From: Castellaniella sp044508625
GTDB taxonomy: Bacteria > Pseudomonadota > Gammaproteobacteria > Burkholderiales > Burkholderiaceae_B
Reading direction: 5' to 3'
NCBI GenBank assembly: GCA_044508625.1
Contig: JBIQHJ010000006.1
Coordinates: 61,582 to 125,581 of the forward strand
DNA: 64,000 nt
Under the pieces are notes generated by a model. The model was not told the DNA's origin. It ran no database searches and was given only the letters and a program-made list of their open reading frames with translations. Shown piece by piece: positions 7,358 to 15,151 of this stretch; the stretch's first letter is position 1, and each line of letters opens with the position of its first letter. The translations under genes and the position numbers were made by a program.

Positions 7358-9058
7358 TCAACTCAGGCCCCACAGTTGGCTGAGGTATTTCCAGTTGACG
7401 AAGTAGTACAGCACGAAGGCCAGGAGGAAGACCATGGCCAGGACAAAGGTGCCGGGCGCCACGAACCCTGCCGAGCCATAGGTCTGGGCGGCGATGGTCG
7501 GCGCGGCGCGCTGGACCGGCGTGAAATGCGGGCTCACCGCGCCGGTGTCGAGTTTCTTGCCGAACAGCAGGGAGCCGAGCACGATGTAGACGAAGAGCGC
7601 CCCGCCGATGATGGCCACCACGCCGCCGATGCCCACCAGGCCCATCATGAGGTAGGCCGCGCCGGGCCATTCATAGGCCAGGGCATGCCCGCTGAAGGCC
7701 ATGTCCCAGTGGCGGCGGGAAACGCCCAGCGTGCCGGCGCCCATCATCACGAGGCAGAAGAAGTACATCGCGAAGCCGAAGAAGTAGGGCTGGATCCTCG
7801 CCAGGTCGGGCGAGATGATCTCGCGCCTGAACAGCACCGGGATCAGGAAGTACGTCAGGCCCATGAAGGTCAGCGTGGACCCCACGACGACCGTGGCATG
7901 GAAGTGGCCGGGCACGTAGATGGTGTTGTGGATCAGCAGGTTGAGCTGCTCGGTGCCCATCATCACGCCCGAGATGCCGCCCAGGAAGCCGAAGCCCACC
8001 AGCGAGATGAACACGCTGGAGAACACCGGGTTGCCCCAGGGCGCCTTGCGCAGCCACTCGAACAGGCCCTTGTTGAAGCCCCTGGCGCGCTGCGCGACCT
8101 CCATGGCGCCCGGGATCGACAGGGCGTGGATCATCGAGGCCAGCACGGCGAAATACATGAAGTAGCTGGTGTTGACGATCTTCCATTCGGTGCTGACGCC
8201 CGGGTCGGCCAGGATGTGGTGGGCGCTCGCGAGCTGCAGGAACAGGATGTACAGCAGGAAGGCGCCGCGGCTGACGCGCTCGGACATGGGCTTGGCGCCG
8301 AAGGCGATCGCCGCCACCGCATACCAGATCGAGATGTGGGTGGCCACGTTGATCTGCTGGGACGAGTGGCCCAGCGCCCACCAGATCACCCGGTACACCA
8401 GCGGGTCGACGTTTTTGAGGACGCCGACCGACATGAGGAAGGTGGGGATCAGGATGATGGCGCCGGACAGCAGCGTGAAGACCGCGATGATCGCCGCCGT
8501 GATGGCGCCGAAGGTCACCAGGGGCACCGAGCCCTCGTAGGTCTTTTCCCGCTTGGCGACGACCAGGGTGCCGAAGAACACCCCGCAGGCCACCAGCGCG
8601 CCGACGGCGAACACGATCAGGCCCAGGTAGAACGACCAGTGGGCCATCATCGGCACGTAGGAGGTCATCATCACGCTGGAATCGCCGCGGAACACCGCGA
8701 TGTTGTTGATCACGGCGCCGGCCAGCATGAGCGCGTAGCCGAGCCAGGCGATCCCGGGGGTGGCGATGCGGCAGCGCAGCAGGGTCGAGGCGGCGAAATA
8801 CAGGACCGCGACCTCGAAAAAGATCATCCAGTAGATGAGCATGTCGAGGCCGTGCGCCGTGAGCACCATGTAGAAGGTGTCGGCCGGCAGCCAGTGCACC
8901 GCGGGCCAGCGCGTGAGCACCACGCCGATGGCCAGCAGGCCGCCGACGAGCAGGGCCACGATGGCGGTGACGGCGTTGATCTTGATGAGCTTTTCCGCCT
9001 GGTCCTCGAACTGCAGCCCCGAGCGCGGGCAAGTACGATAAGTGGTATGGACGGCCAT
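7358..9058 (-). CDS. norY: sNOR-type NO reductase / haem-copper oxidase catalytic subunit
   Basis: This 566-residue, roughly 13-helix protein has the full haem-copper ligand set: His in helix II (TAHGLDMLIYW), one CuB His in helix VI (ALGHSSQQIN), the His pair of helix VII (SAHHILADP) and the helix X haem ligands (VPGHFHATVVVG). The catalytic cross-linked Tyr that true oxygen reductases carry four residues after the helix VI His (HPxVY) is Gln here, followed by Asn. Loss of that Tyr with retention of CuB is characteristic of B-family-related NO reductases, and the neighbours norS, senC and orf1 match the norSY cluster. I call it the catalytic subunit of a CuA-containing NO reductase in the inner membrane. 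Oxygen reduction or NO dismutation cannot be excluded from sequence alone. Confidence 0.85.
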   Translation of the reverse strand: MAVHTTYRTCPRSGLQFEDQAEKLIKINAVTAIVALLVGGLLAIGVVLTRWPAVHWLPADTFYMVLTAHGLDMLIYWMIFFEVAVLYFAASTLLRCRIATPGIAWLGYALMLAGAVINNIAVFRGDSSVMMTSYVPMMAHWSFYLGLIVFAVGALVACGVFFGTLVVAKREKTYEGSVPLVTFGAITAAIIAVFTLLSGAIILIPTFLMSVGVLKNVDPLVYRVIWWALGHSSQQINVATHISIWYAVAAIAFGAKPMSERVSRGAFLLYILFLQLASAHHILADPGVSTEWKIVNTSYFMYFAVLASMIHALSIPGAMEVAQRARGFNKGLFEWLRKAPWGNPVFSSVFISLVGFGFLGGISGVMMGTEQLNLLIHNTIYVPGHFHATVVVGSTLTFMGLTYFLIPVLFRREIISPDLARIQPYFFGFAMYFFCLVMMGAGTLGVSRRHWDMAFSGHALAYEWPGAAYLMMGLVGIGGVVAIIGGALFVYIVLGSLLFGKKLDTGAVSPHFTPVQRAAPTIAAQTYGSAGFVAPGTFVLAMVFLLAFVLYYFVNWKYLSQLWGLS

Positions 9059-9071
9059 GTTGGTCCTCGTT

Positions 9072-9611
9072 TTACTTGACGTACAGGCGGCTCACCATCT
9101 CGTGGTGGCCGATGCCGCAATATTCGTTGCACACGATGGAGAAAGTGCCGGATTCATTGGGCGTGATCTTGATCACGTGCTCGTAGCCCGGCACCACCTG
9201 GATGTTGATGTTGGTGGGCTGCAGCGAGAAGCCGTGGTTGTAGTCCATGGCCGTCAGGTGCAGCTTGTAGGTCTTGCCCTTTTCGAGCTCGAGGATGGGC
9301 CACCAGCTCCAGAGGCGGGCGATCAGGTAGATGTCGGCTCCCTCGGGCGGCGCCACCACGGGGATCTTTTGGTCGGTCTCGGTGCGCACCGTCCATTTGT
9401 CCACGAAGGCCTGCGTCTGGGACATGAACAGGGCGGGATTGGTCTTGTAGGTCTCGGTGGCGAGGTTTTGCTTGCCGTAGACGTGCCAGAAGACCATCAT
9501 GAAGAACATGATCATGCACCACAGGAAGGCGATGATGATCCACGTGGCCTCGAGGCGGTCGAGCGGGTGCTTCCACCACAGCCGCTCTGATGGGGGCAGG
9601 ATTGCGCTCAT
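9072..9611 (-). CDS. norS: CuA subunit of the sNOR-type NO reductase
   Basis: This 179-residue protein has one N-terminal membrane helix (about residues 20-45) and a periplasmic cupredoxin domain. The CuA site is complete: an upstream His in DYNHGFSL and the cluster CNEYCGIGHHEM (two Cys, bridging-position Glu, His, Met). It would accept electrons from a soluble donor such as cytochrome c and pass them to norY, 13 bp downstream. Length is typical of the one-helix, ba3-like subunit II. Annotation pipelines usually call such genes cytochrome c oxidase subunit II; the paired norY without active-site Tyr argues for NO reductase. Confidence 0.88.
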   Translation of the reverse strand: MSAILPPSERLWWKHPLDRLEATWIIIAFLWCMIMFFMMVFWHVYGKQNLATETYKTNPALFMSQTQAFVDKWTVRTETDQKIPVVAPPEGADIYLIARLWSWWPILELEKGKTYKLHLTAMDYNHGFSLQPTNINIQVVPGYEHVIKITPNESGTFSIVCNEYCGIGHHEMVSRLYVK

Positions 9612-9631
9612 GGGTTGGTTCCCTTATTTGC

Positions 9632-9787
9632 TTATTGGGCGGTGGGGATGGTCAGGATGTCGATGAAGCCCCAGAGGTTGTAGATGACCATGGGGATCAT
9701 CACGCCGAGGAACAGCAGCAAAAAGGGGTTGTCCAGCAACTGCTGGATAAGGGGAACTTTCTCGTTCTCGTCATCGTGGTGGCCCAT
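9632..9787 (-). CDS. 51-residue single-helix subunit ahead of norS
   Basis: A short protein with a charged, His/Asp-rich N-terminus (MGHHDDENEKVPL) and one membrane helix (about residues 20-43). The ATG at 9787 has a strong GAGGAG Shine-Dalgarno seven bases upstream, and norS follows 20 bp after its stop, so it is a real first gene of the operon. Its size and position recall the single-helix third subunit of ba3-type oxidases, but there is no motif to prove that. A longer frame back to 9886 exists but has no ribosome site and would overlap the promoter. Confidence 0.72.
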   Translation of the reverse strand: MGHHDDENEKVPLIQQLLDNPFLLLFLGVMIPMVIYNLWGFIDILTIPTAQ

Positions 9788-9869
9788 GGCCGTCTCCTCT
9801 CGCAAGATCCCCGGGGTTTCTTGTATGCGGGATGTAAGTCCGGCAAATACCTGTTGCGGGGTTGGTGAG

Positions 9870-9875
9870 ATTGTC
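9870..9875 (-). promoter_or_regulatory. -10 element of the norSY operon
   Basis: GACAAT on the minus strand (four of six matches to TATAAT, including -11A and -7T). If this is the -10 hexamer, transcription starts near 9863 and the FNR-type box at 9898-9911 is centred at -41.5, the class II activator position. Confidence 0.55.
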
Positions 9876-9897
9876 CGGAACCCCATGGGCGCACGCC

Positions 9898-9911
9898 ATG
9901 ATCTGCGTCAA
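9898..9911 (-). promoter_or_regulatory. FNR/DNR-type anaerobox upstream of the norSY operon
   Basis: Minus-strand TTGACGCAGATCAT matches the dyad TTGAYNNNNRTCAA at nine of ten defined positions. Regulators of the FNR, ANR and DNR/NNR families bind this site and activate denitrification genes under low oxygen or NO. Its -41.5 placement relative to a plausible -10 makes activation of the minus-strand cluster much likelier than control of the divergent heme A synthase gene. Confidence 0.7.
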
Positions 9912-10032
9912 ATTTTCGATATGAATGATCGGTTTCGCGCGGGCGGCTTCGCGAACCCTCGCCGAAAGATGTGAAAATGGCGTCCAGCCCGGCCGGCGGC
10001 CGGGATCCGCAACACTGAAAGGAGTCGCGAGC

Positions 10033-11088
10033 ATGAGCGTCCCAGCCCCCCTTTCCGGCCGGATGCCGCCCGGCACGGCACGCCGGGCCGCCTGGCTGCG
10101 CCGCATGGCATGGCTCTGCGCCGTCCTGGTGCTCGCGATCATCGGCCTGAGCGCGCAGATGCGCCTGACCCGGGTCGGGCTGGGCTGCGAGCCCTGGCCC
10201 CAATGCTACGGAGGCCTGGCGCAGGCGCCCGGTGCGGGCCCTGGTTCGGAGGCTGCGCCCGTGGCCACGGGACCTGGTCCCGCGGGCGCATCGGCCGTGC
10301 GCCTGTCGCATCGGGTGGCCGCCTCGGCGGCCCTGCTGGTGGTGCTCGGCATGCTCGCCGTCGCGCTGGGCCGGCGCCCCTTCCTGTGGGCCGAGGGCCG
10401 CCTGGCCCTGGGCCTGCTGGGGCTGGCGCTGTTCCTCGCGGTGCTCGGGCGCTCGGCGGGCCCGTCCGGGCTGCCGGCCGTGACGCTGGGCAATCTGCTC
10501 GGGGGTTTCCTCATGATCGCGCTCAGCGCGCGGCTTGCCTCGACGGCGGCCCGTCCATCGGCGGACGGTGGGCGTCGTACCGCCGGAAAAGGGGCATGGC
10601 CGGCGAGGCGCTGGACGCGCATCGCCATCCTGCTGGTACTGGTCCAGGTGGCGCTGGGCGGCCTGGTGAGCTCGGGCCACGCGGGCCTGAGCTGTCCCGC
10701 CTTCGGCGCCTGCGACCTGGGCGCGGGCAGCTTGCAGGCGTTCAACCCCTGGATCGAGCTTCCCCCCGGAACACCGCCCACCCATGGGGGCGGCGCGTGG
10801 CTGCACATGGCGCACCGCGCCGTCGGGCTGGCGCTGGCGGTGCTGCTGCTGGCGCTGTCATGGCGGGCCTGGCGCCGGGGCGCCCGCGCCGTGGCCGCCG
10901 CGCTGGCGGGGCTGCCCATCCTGCTGGTGGCGCTGGGTTTCGGGCTCGTGGCGCTGGACCTGCCGCTGGGGCTGGTCCTGGCGCACAATCTCTGCGCCGC
11001 GCTGCTGATCGCGCTGCTGGCGTGGGCGCCGGGCGGCTATTCCTCGCTGGAACTGGACCGAGGCGCCGCGCCCGCATCGGGCGCGTGA
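10033..11088 (+). CDS. ctaA: heme A synthase (CtaA/COX15) family protein
   Basis: This 351-residue membrane protein has eight predicted helices in two repeats. Each repeat has its extracytoplasmic Cys pair (LGCEPWPQC and LSCPAFGAC), the pattern of Cys-type CtaA that hydroxylates and oxidises heme O to heme A. Conserved His are seen in LSHRVAAS, HMAHRAVG and LAHNLCAA. In the place where relatives read VTxHLLGG this protein reads VTLGNLLGG, so one expected haem-ligand His appears to be Asn. The ATG at 10033 has GGAG eight bases upstream; a longer frame to 9925 lacks a ribosome site. It diverges from the norSY operon, whose enzyme may need heme A or a derivative. Confidence 0.8.
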   Translation: MSVPAPLSGRMPPGTARRAAWLRRMAWLCAVLVLAIIGLSAQMRLTRVGLGCEPWPQCYGGLAQAPGAGPGSEAAPVATGPGPAGASAVRLSHRVAASAALLVVLGMLAVALGRRPFLWAEGRLALGLLGLALFLAVLGRSAGPSGLPAVTLGNLLGGFLMIALSARLASTAARPSADGGRRTAGKGAWPARRWTRIAILLVLVQVALGGLVSSGHAGLSCPAFGACDLGAGSLQAFNPWIELPPGTPPTHGGGAWLHMAHRAVGLALAVLLLALSWRAWRRGARAVAAALAGLPILLVALGFGLVALDLPLGLVLAHNLCAALLIALLAWAPGGYSSLELDRGAAPASGA

Positions 11089-11438
11089 CGCCCGGCGGCG
11101 GGGCGCTTGCGCGGAAAACCCTGGGCGCGGATGCGGTCCCAGACCTCGCGCTTTTCGGCCTCGTCCATGAAGACCCAGTTGGCGACCTCGAAAACCGTGC
11201 GCCCGCAGCCCCGGCAGACGTCGTCGTACAGGGTCGAGCACAAGGCCACGCAAGGCGAATCGGTGGGGCTGAGCGAGCGGGAATCCTCTTGCGCGCCGGT
11301 GGCCGGGCATGCCCCTGGGGCCGCGTCCGCCCTCTCGGGCGGCCCGCCCGAGTCCCCCAGGGTTTCGCGGCGGCGGCCGCGCGGCGCCCCCTCGCCGTCC
11401 GCCGGGGACGGTGCGCGGGGGCCGCGGGGATCGTCCAT
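11037..11438 (-). CDS. DUF1289 small Cys-rich protein
   Basis: This 133-residue protein has a DUF1289 domain at about residues 62-110, with the defining Cys pattern SPCVALC...CRGCGRT and the following aromatic-rich WVFMDEAEKREVWDRI. Family members are thought to bind an Fe-S cluster or metal; no activity is established. The N-terminal 55 residues are Pro/Arg/Gly-rich and probably disordered. The ATG at 11438 lies eight bases after the metK stop, so it is read from the metK transcript. Its 3' end overlaps the convergent heme A synthase gene by about 50 bp. Confidence 0.8.
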   Translation of the reverse strand: MDDPRGPRAPSPADGEGAPRGRRRETLGDSGGPPERADAAPGACPATGAQEDSRSLSPTDSPCVALCSTLYDDVCRGCGRTVFEVANWVFMDEAEKREVWDRIRAQGFPRKRPAAGRHAPDAGAAPRSSSSEE

Positions 11439-11446
11439 GCCGGCCC

Positions 11447-12610
11447 TCAGGCGGCGGCCTTCAGCACCTGGACCTTGTCGGTGGCTTCCCAACTGAATTC
11501 AGGCTCGCTGCGGCCGAAATGGCCATAGGCGGCGGACTTGGAATAGATGGGGCGCAGCAGGTCCAGCATGTTGATGATGCCCTTGGGCCGCAGGTCGAAG
11601 TGCTCGCGCACCAGGCGCGCGATCTGGTCGTCGGGAATGACGCCGGTGCCCTCGGTGTAGACCGTGATGTTGATGGGCTCGGCCACGCCGATGGCGTAGC
11701 TCACCTGCACCTGGCACTGGCGCGCCAGGCCGGCGGCGACGACGTTCTTGGCCACGTAGCGGGCCGCGTAGGCGGCCGAGCGGTCGACCTTGGAAGGGTC
11801 CTTGCCCGAGAATGCGCCGCCGCCGTGGGGGCAGGCGCCGCCGTAGGTGTCGACGATGATCTTGCGCCCGGTCAGGCCGCAATCACCCTGCGGGCCGCCG
11901 ATGACGAACTTGCCCGTGGGATTGACGAGGTAGCGGGTGCGGTCGGTCAGCAGGCCGTCGGGGAAGACCGGCCGGATGATCTGCTCGATCACCGCCTCGC
12001 GGATCTCGGCCTGCGAGATGTCGGGGTGGTGCTGGGTGGACACCACGACGGTATCGACCTCGGCGGGCCGGCCGCCGATGTAGCGGAAGGTGACCTGGGA
12101 CTTGGCGTCGGGACGCAGCCAGGGCAGGCGGCCGTCCTTGCGCAGCTCGCTCTGGCGCTGCATGATCCGGTGCGCGTACCAGATGGGCGCGGGCATCAGG
12201 TCGGGCGTCTCGTCGCAGGCGTAGCCGAACATCAGGCCCTGGTCGCCGGCGCCCTGGTTGAGGATTTCCTCGGGCGAGCGGTCCACGCCCTGGGCGATGT
12301 CGGGGGACTGCTTGTCGTAGGCCACCAGCACGGCGCAGCCCTTGTAGTCGATGCCGTAGTCGGTGTTGTCGTAGCCGATGCGGCGGATGGTGTCGCGGGC
12401 GACCTGGATGTAGTCGACGTTGGCCGTGGTCGTGATCTCGCCGGCGAGGATCACCAGCCCGGTGTTGCAGAGGGTTTCCGCGGCGACGCGCGAGTTGGGA
12501 TCCTGCGCGAGCAGCGCGTCGAGGATGGCGTCGGAGATCTGGTCGGCGACCTTGTCGGGATGACCCTCGGAGACCGATTCGGAAGTGAAGAGAAAATCGT
12601 TGTTTGCCAC
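11447..12610 (-). CDS. metK: S-adenosylmethionine synthetase
   Basis: This 387-residue cytosolic enzyme makes SAM from methionine and ATP. Both signature motifs are intact: the hexapeptide region GAGDQGLMFGYACDE and the Gly-rich loop GGGAFSGKDPSKVDRSA. It starts with GTG (GTG GCA AAC AAC) preceded by AAGGA nine bases upstream. A TAAAAT (12782-12787, minus) is a candidate -10. No SAM-binding leader could be recognised in the 260-bp divergent region shared with the lipid A acyltransferase genes. Confidence 0.98.
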   Translation of the reverse strand: MANNDFLFTSESVSEGHPDKVADQISDAILDALLAQDPNSRVAAETLCNTGLVILAGEITTTANVDYIQVARDTIRRIGYDNTDYGIDYKGCAVLVAYDKQSPDIAQGVDRSPEEILNQGAGDQGLMFGYACDETPDLMPAPIWYAHRIMQRQSELRKDGRLPWLRPDAKSQVTFRYIGGRPAEVDTVVVSTQHHPDISQAEIREAVIEQIIRPVFPDGLLTDRTRYLVNPTGKFVIGGPQGDCGLTGRKIIVDTYGGACPHGGGAFSGKDPSKVDRSAAYAARYVAKNVVAAGLARQCQVQVSYAIGVAEPINITVYTEGTGVIPDDQIARLVREHFDLRPKGIINMLDLLRPIYSKSAAYGHFGRSEPEFSWEATDKVQVLKAAA

Positions 12611-12870
12611 AGCGATGCGTCCTTAGGTTGCGCCGGCGCGAAGGCCGGGACGAGGTTGAACGAAACGCGTTGCACCTCATACCAAGGAGTCGGGGCGCGA
12701 CGCTTTAGCGGTTTTTTGACGGCCTCCCCGGAGGGGCCGGTATCGCTCCGCAAGTTGTCGGTTAACTCAGCGATGGATCGGATTTTAAGCGAAAATAGCC
12801 GTTTGCCGCAGAATTCTGCTTATTCGCCAGGGTTATTGGCAGCCCGCCCATCCAAGGAGTCGCCGCGCAC

Positions 12871-13722
12871 ATGCTGCTGTTTTCCGTCAGGCTGCTGGCC
12901 GCGCTGCCCCTCGGGCTGCTGCAGGCCGCCGGCCGCGCGCTCGGCCTGTTCGTCTACGCATTCCCCGGCCGCTACCGCCGCCGCCTGCAGGGCAACGCCC
13001 GCCAGGCGGGCTACGCCGACCCGGCCTTCGCCCGGCGCGCGGCGGCCGAATCCGGCGCCATGATCCTCGAGATCCCCAAGGTCTGGTGGCGCACGCGCGA
13101 ATGCCTGGCGATCACGCACAGCGACGAGGAATCCATCGTGCGCACGGCCCTGGCCGAAGGCCGGGGCATCATCTACCTGACCCCGCACCTGGGCTGCTTC
13201 GAGATCACCGCGCGCCACCTGGCGCAGTACGGCCCCCTGACCGTGATGTACCGCCCCTCGCGCAGTCCGCTGCTGGACCCGATCGTGGAATCCGCGCGCG
13301 ACATGCGCAATCTGCACGCCGTGCCGGCGAACCGCCACGGGGTGCGCGAGTTCGTGCGCGCGCTCAAGCGCGGCGAGGCGGTCGGCATGCTGCCCGACCA
13401 GGTGCCGCGCGAGGGCGACGGCGTGTGGCTGCCGGTCTTCGGCCGCCACGCCCTGACCATGACGCTGGCCGCGCGCCTGGCGCTGCAGACCGGCGTGGCC
13501 GTGATCCTCACCGCCGGCGAACGGCTGCCGCGCGGGGGCGGCTGGCGCATGCACTATCTGCGCCTGCCCGAGCCCCTGGCGGACACGCCGGAGGCGGTGG
13601 CCGCCGCGATCAACCAGGCCATGGAAACCCTGATCCGCCGGTTTCCCGAGCAGTATCTATGGAGCTACAACCGCTACAAGCAGCCCGAGGATGCGCCCGC
13701 CCTGCCCGAGGGTGCGGCATGA
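12871..13722 (+). CDS. lysophospholipid/lauroyl acyltransferase (LpxL/HtrB family), first copy
   Basis: This 283-residue protein is of the LpxL family that adds secondary acyl chains to lipid A at the inner membrane. It has an N-terminal hydrophobic anchor (about residues 2-30), the catalytic motif as HLGCFE (H-X4-E rather than the more usual H-X4-D), then MYRPSR and the LPDQVPREGDGVWLPVFG block. AAGGAG precedes the ATG by eleven bases. Its stop overlaps the start of a second family member by four bases, so the two are coupled; in related genera such pairs act at different acylation positions. Which acyl chain or position each uses cannot be read off. Confidence 0.9.
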   Translation: MLLFSVRLLAALPLGLLQAAGRALGLFVYAFPGRYRRRLQGNARQAGYADPAFARRAAAESGAMILEIPKVWWRTRECLAITHSDEESIVRTALAEGRGIIYLTPHLGCFEITARHLAQYGPLTVMYRPSRSPLLDPIVESARDMRNLHAVPANRHGVREFVRALKRGEAVGMLPDQVPREGDGVWLPVFGRHALTMTLAARLALQTGVAVILTAGERLPRGGGWRMHYLRLPEPLADTPEAVAAAINQAMETLIRRFPEQYLWSYNRYKQPEDAPALPEGAA

Positions 13723-14609
13723 GCCTGGACAAGAAGCCCCTGCTGCGGGCGGTGCTGGGCTACTTCGGCCGCTGCTCCACGGGTACGCGGCTGCGCTGGG
13801 GCCGGGTCCTGGGCCGGCTCACGCCGCTGCTGCTGCGCTCGCGCGCGCACATCGTGCGCACGAACCTGCGTCTCTGCTTCCCCGGCATGGACGAGGCGGC
13901 GCGCGAGGCGCTGCTGCGGCGCCATTTCCGCCTGCTCGCGCAATCCTTCGTCGACCGCGGCCTGTGCTGGTTCGGCACGCCCGAGCGCATCACGGACACC
14001 ATCGCGCTGCATGGCGAGGAGCACCTGCGCACGCTGCTCGACCAGGGCCGGCGCATCCTGATGTTCGCGCCGCATTTCATCGCCCTGGATGCCGCGGCGA
14101 CGCGCCTGACCCTGTTCCTGGAAGAATCGGCGACGCTGTACACGCAGCAGAGCGACCGCGACGTCGACGAGATCGTGCGCCAGGGCCGCGGGCGGTTCCA
14201 TCGCGTGCACCTGGTCAGCCGCCGCGACGGGGTGCGCGGGCTGATCCGCCACCTGCGCAAGGGGATCCCCGTCTACTACCTGCCGGACATGGATTTCGGC
14301 CGCGACGGCAGCGCCTTCATCCCGTTCTTCGGCATCCCCGCCGCCACTCTGCTGTCGGCCGCGCAGATCGCCCGGTCCTGGGACGCCGCGGTGGTGCCCA
14401 TCATCAGCCGGTTGGACGCCGGCACGGGCCGCTACCGGGTCGATATCGGGCCGCCGCTCGAGGCATTCCCCGGCGACGAGGACCCGGCGGCCGCCACCGC
14501 GCGCCTGAATCGCCTGATCGAGGACGAGGTCCGCAAGGATCCGGCCCAGTACTACTGGGTCCACCGGCGCTTCAAGACGCGCCCCGAGGGGGAGGCGAGG
14601 TTCTATTGA
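13719..14609 (+). CDS. lysophospholipid/lauroyl acyltransferase (LpxL/HtrB family), second copy
   Basis: This 296-residue protein has a membrane anchor near the N-terminus, motif HFIALD (H-X4-D), the YLPDMDFGRDGSAFIPFFG block and C-terminal YYWVHRRFKTRP, which are classic LpxL/LpxM features. The start ATG overlaps the stop of the preceding paralogue (ATGA), forming a two-gene lipid A acylation unit. It differs clearly in sequence from its neighbour, so this is an old duplication rather than a recent one. Confidence 0.92.
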   Translation: MSLDKKPLLRAVLGYFGRCSTGTRLRWGRVLGRLTPLLLRSRAHIVRTNLRLCFPGMDEAAREALLRRHFRLLAQSFVDRGLCWFGTPERITDTIALHGEEHLRTLLDQGRRILMFAPHFIALDAAATRLTLFLEESATLYTQQSDRDVDEIVRQGRGRFHRVHLVSRRDGVRGLIRHLRKGIPVYYLPDMDFGRDGSAFIPFFGIPAATLLSAAQIARSWDAAVVPIISRLDAGTGRYRVDIGPPLEAFPGDEDPAAATARLNRLIEDEVRKDPAQYYWVHRRFKTRPEGEARFY

Positions 14610-14690
14610 GCGAGCATGAACATTCACGTCAGCCGGCTGCGGGTGTACCAGGCGTCAGCTAAAATGGCTAGACTTTCCCGGGAGCCTGCC

Positions 14691-14972
14691 ATGTCCGTCA
14701 CCGCTACCGAAGCCAAGAATCGATTCGGCTATGTCTGCGCCCAGGCCAAGGCTGCCCCTGTGATCGTGGAAAAGGATGGGCGGCCTGATTCTGTGATCCT
14801 CTCCTACGACGACTATCTGGCGTTGACCGCTGCCGCTCGTACCAGGATGCTGACACAGCAGCGCAAGGCGTTCAATAAGGCCCACAAGGAATGGCTGGCT
14901 GAACAAAACCGCGACTTTGAACAGAACGGCCTGTGGTGCGACGGCCTGGTGGCCTGGCAAGGGCAAGGCTGA
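14691..14972 (+). CDS. antitoxin: Phd/YefM-like N-terminus, CcdA-like C-terminus
   Basis: This 93-residue protein begins MSVTATEAKNRFGYVCAQAK and continues VIVEKDGRPDSVILSYDDYL, the Phd/YefM dimer and DNA-binding fold. From about residue 55 the sequence (HKEWLAEQNRDFEQNGLW) resembles the CcdB-binding tail of CcdA (KAENQEGMAEVARFIEMNG). It is directly followed, with an overlapping TGATG, by a CcdB-like gene, so the tail matches the partner. GGGAG precedes the ATG by six bases and a TAAAAT at 14660 may be its promoter. The C-terminal assignment rests on remembered similarity and is less certain than the N-terminal one. Confidence 0.78.
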   Translation: MSVTATEAKNRFGYVCAQAKAAPVIVEKDGRPDSVILSYDDYLALTAAARTRMLTQQRKAFNKAHKEWLAEQNRDFEQNGLWCDGLVAWQGQG

Positions 14973-15136
14973 TGCCGCAGTTCGACGTCTATCTCAACCC
15001 GCATGCCGCGTCGCGGGCAACGGTGCCTTTCGTGGTGGACGTGCAAAGTGGCCTGATCGAGGCGCTGCCCACCCGACTGGTCATGCCTTTGTCGCGCGTA
15101 GGCGCAGCGCTGGATGCCGTGCTGTCGGGCATTTGA
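14972..15136 (+). pseudogene. ccdB: CcdB toxin with internal deletion
   Basis: Only 54 residues, against about 100 for CcdB, the gyrase poison. The first 43 (MPQFDVYLNPHAAS, then FVVDVQSGLIEALPTRLVMP) align with the CcdB N-terminus. The last ten, AALDAVLSGI, resemble the normal C-terminus (compare AAIDFLITGI in a Vibrio homologue as I recall it). The central half of the protein appears to be missing in frame, so toxicity is very unlikely. It overlaps the antitoxin stop and ends 15 bp before dapF. Confidence 0.75.
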
Positions 15137-15151
15137 GGGGATAATGCACCG

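Noticed and set aside
12611..12870. Possible SAM-responsive riboswitch ahead of metK
   Set aside because: The leader has a candidate -10 and GC-rich dyads, but none of the conserved segments of the SAM riboswitch classes I know could be found.
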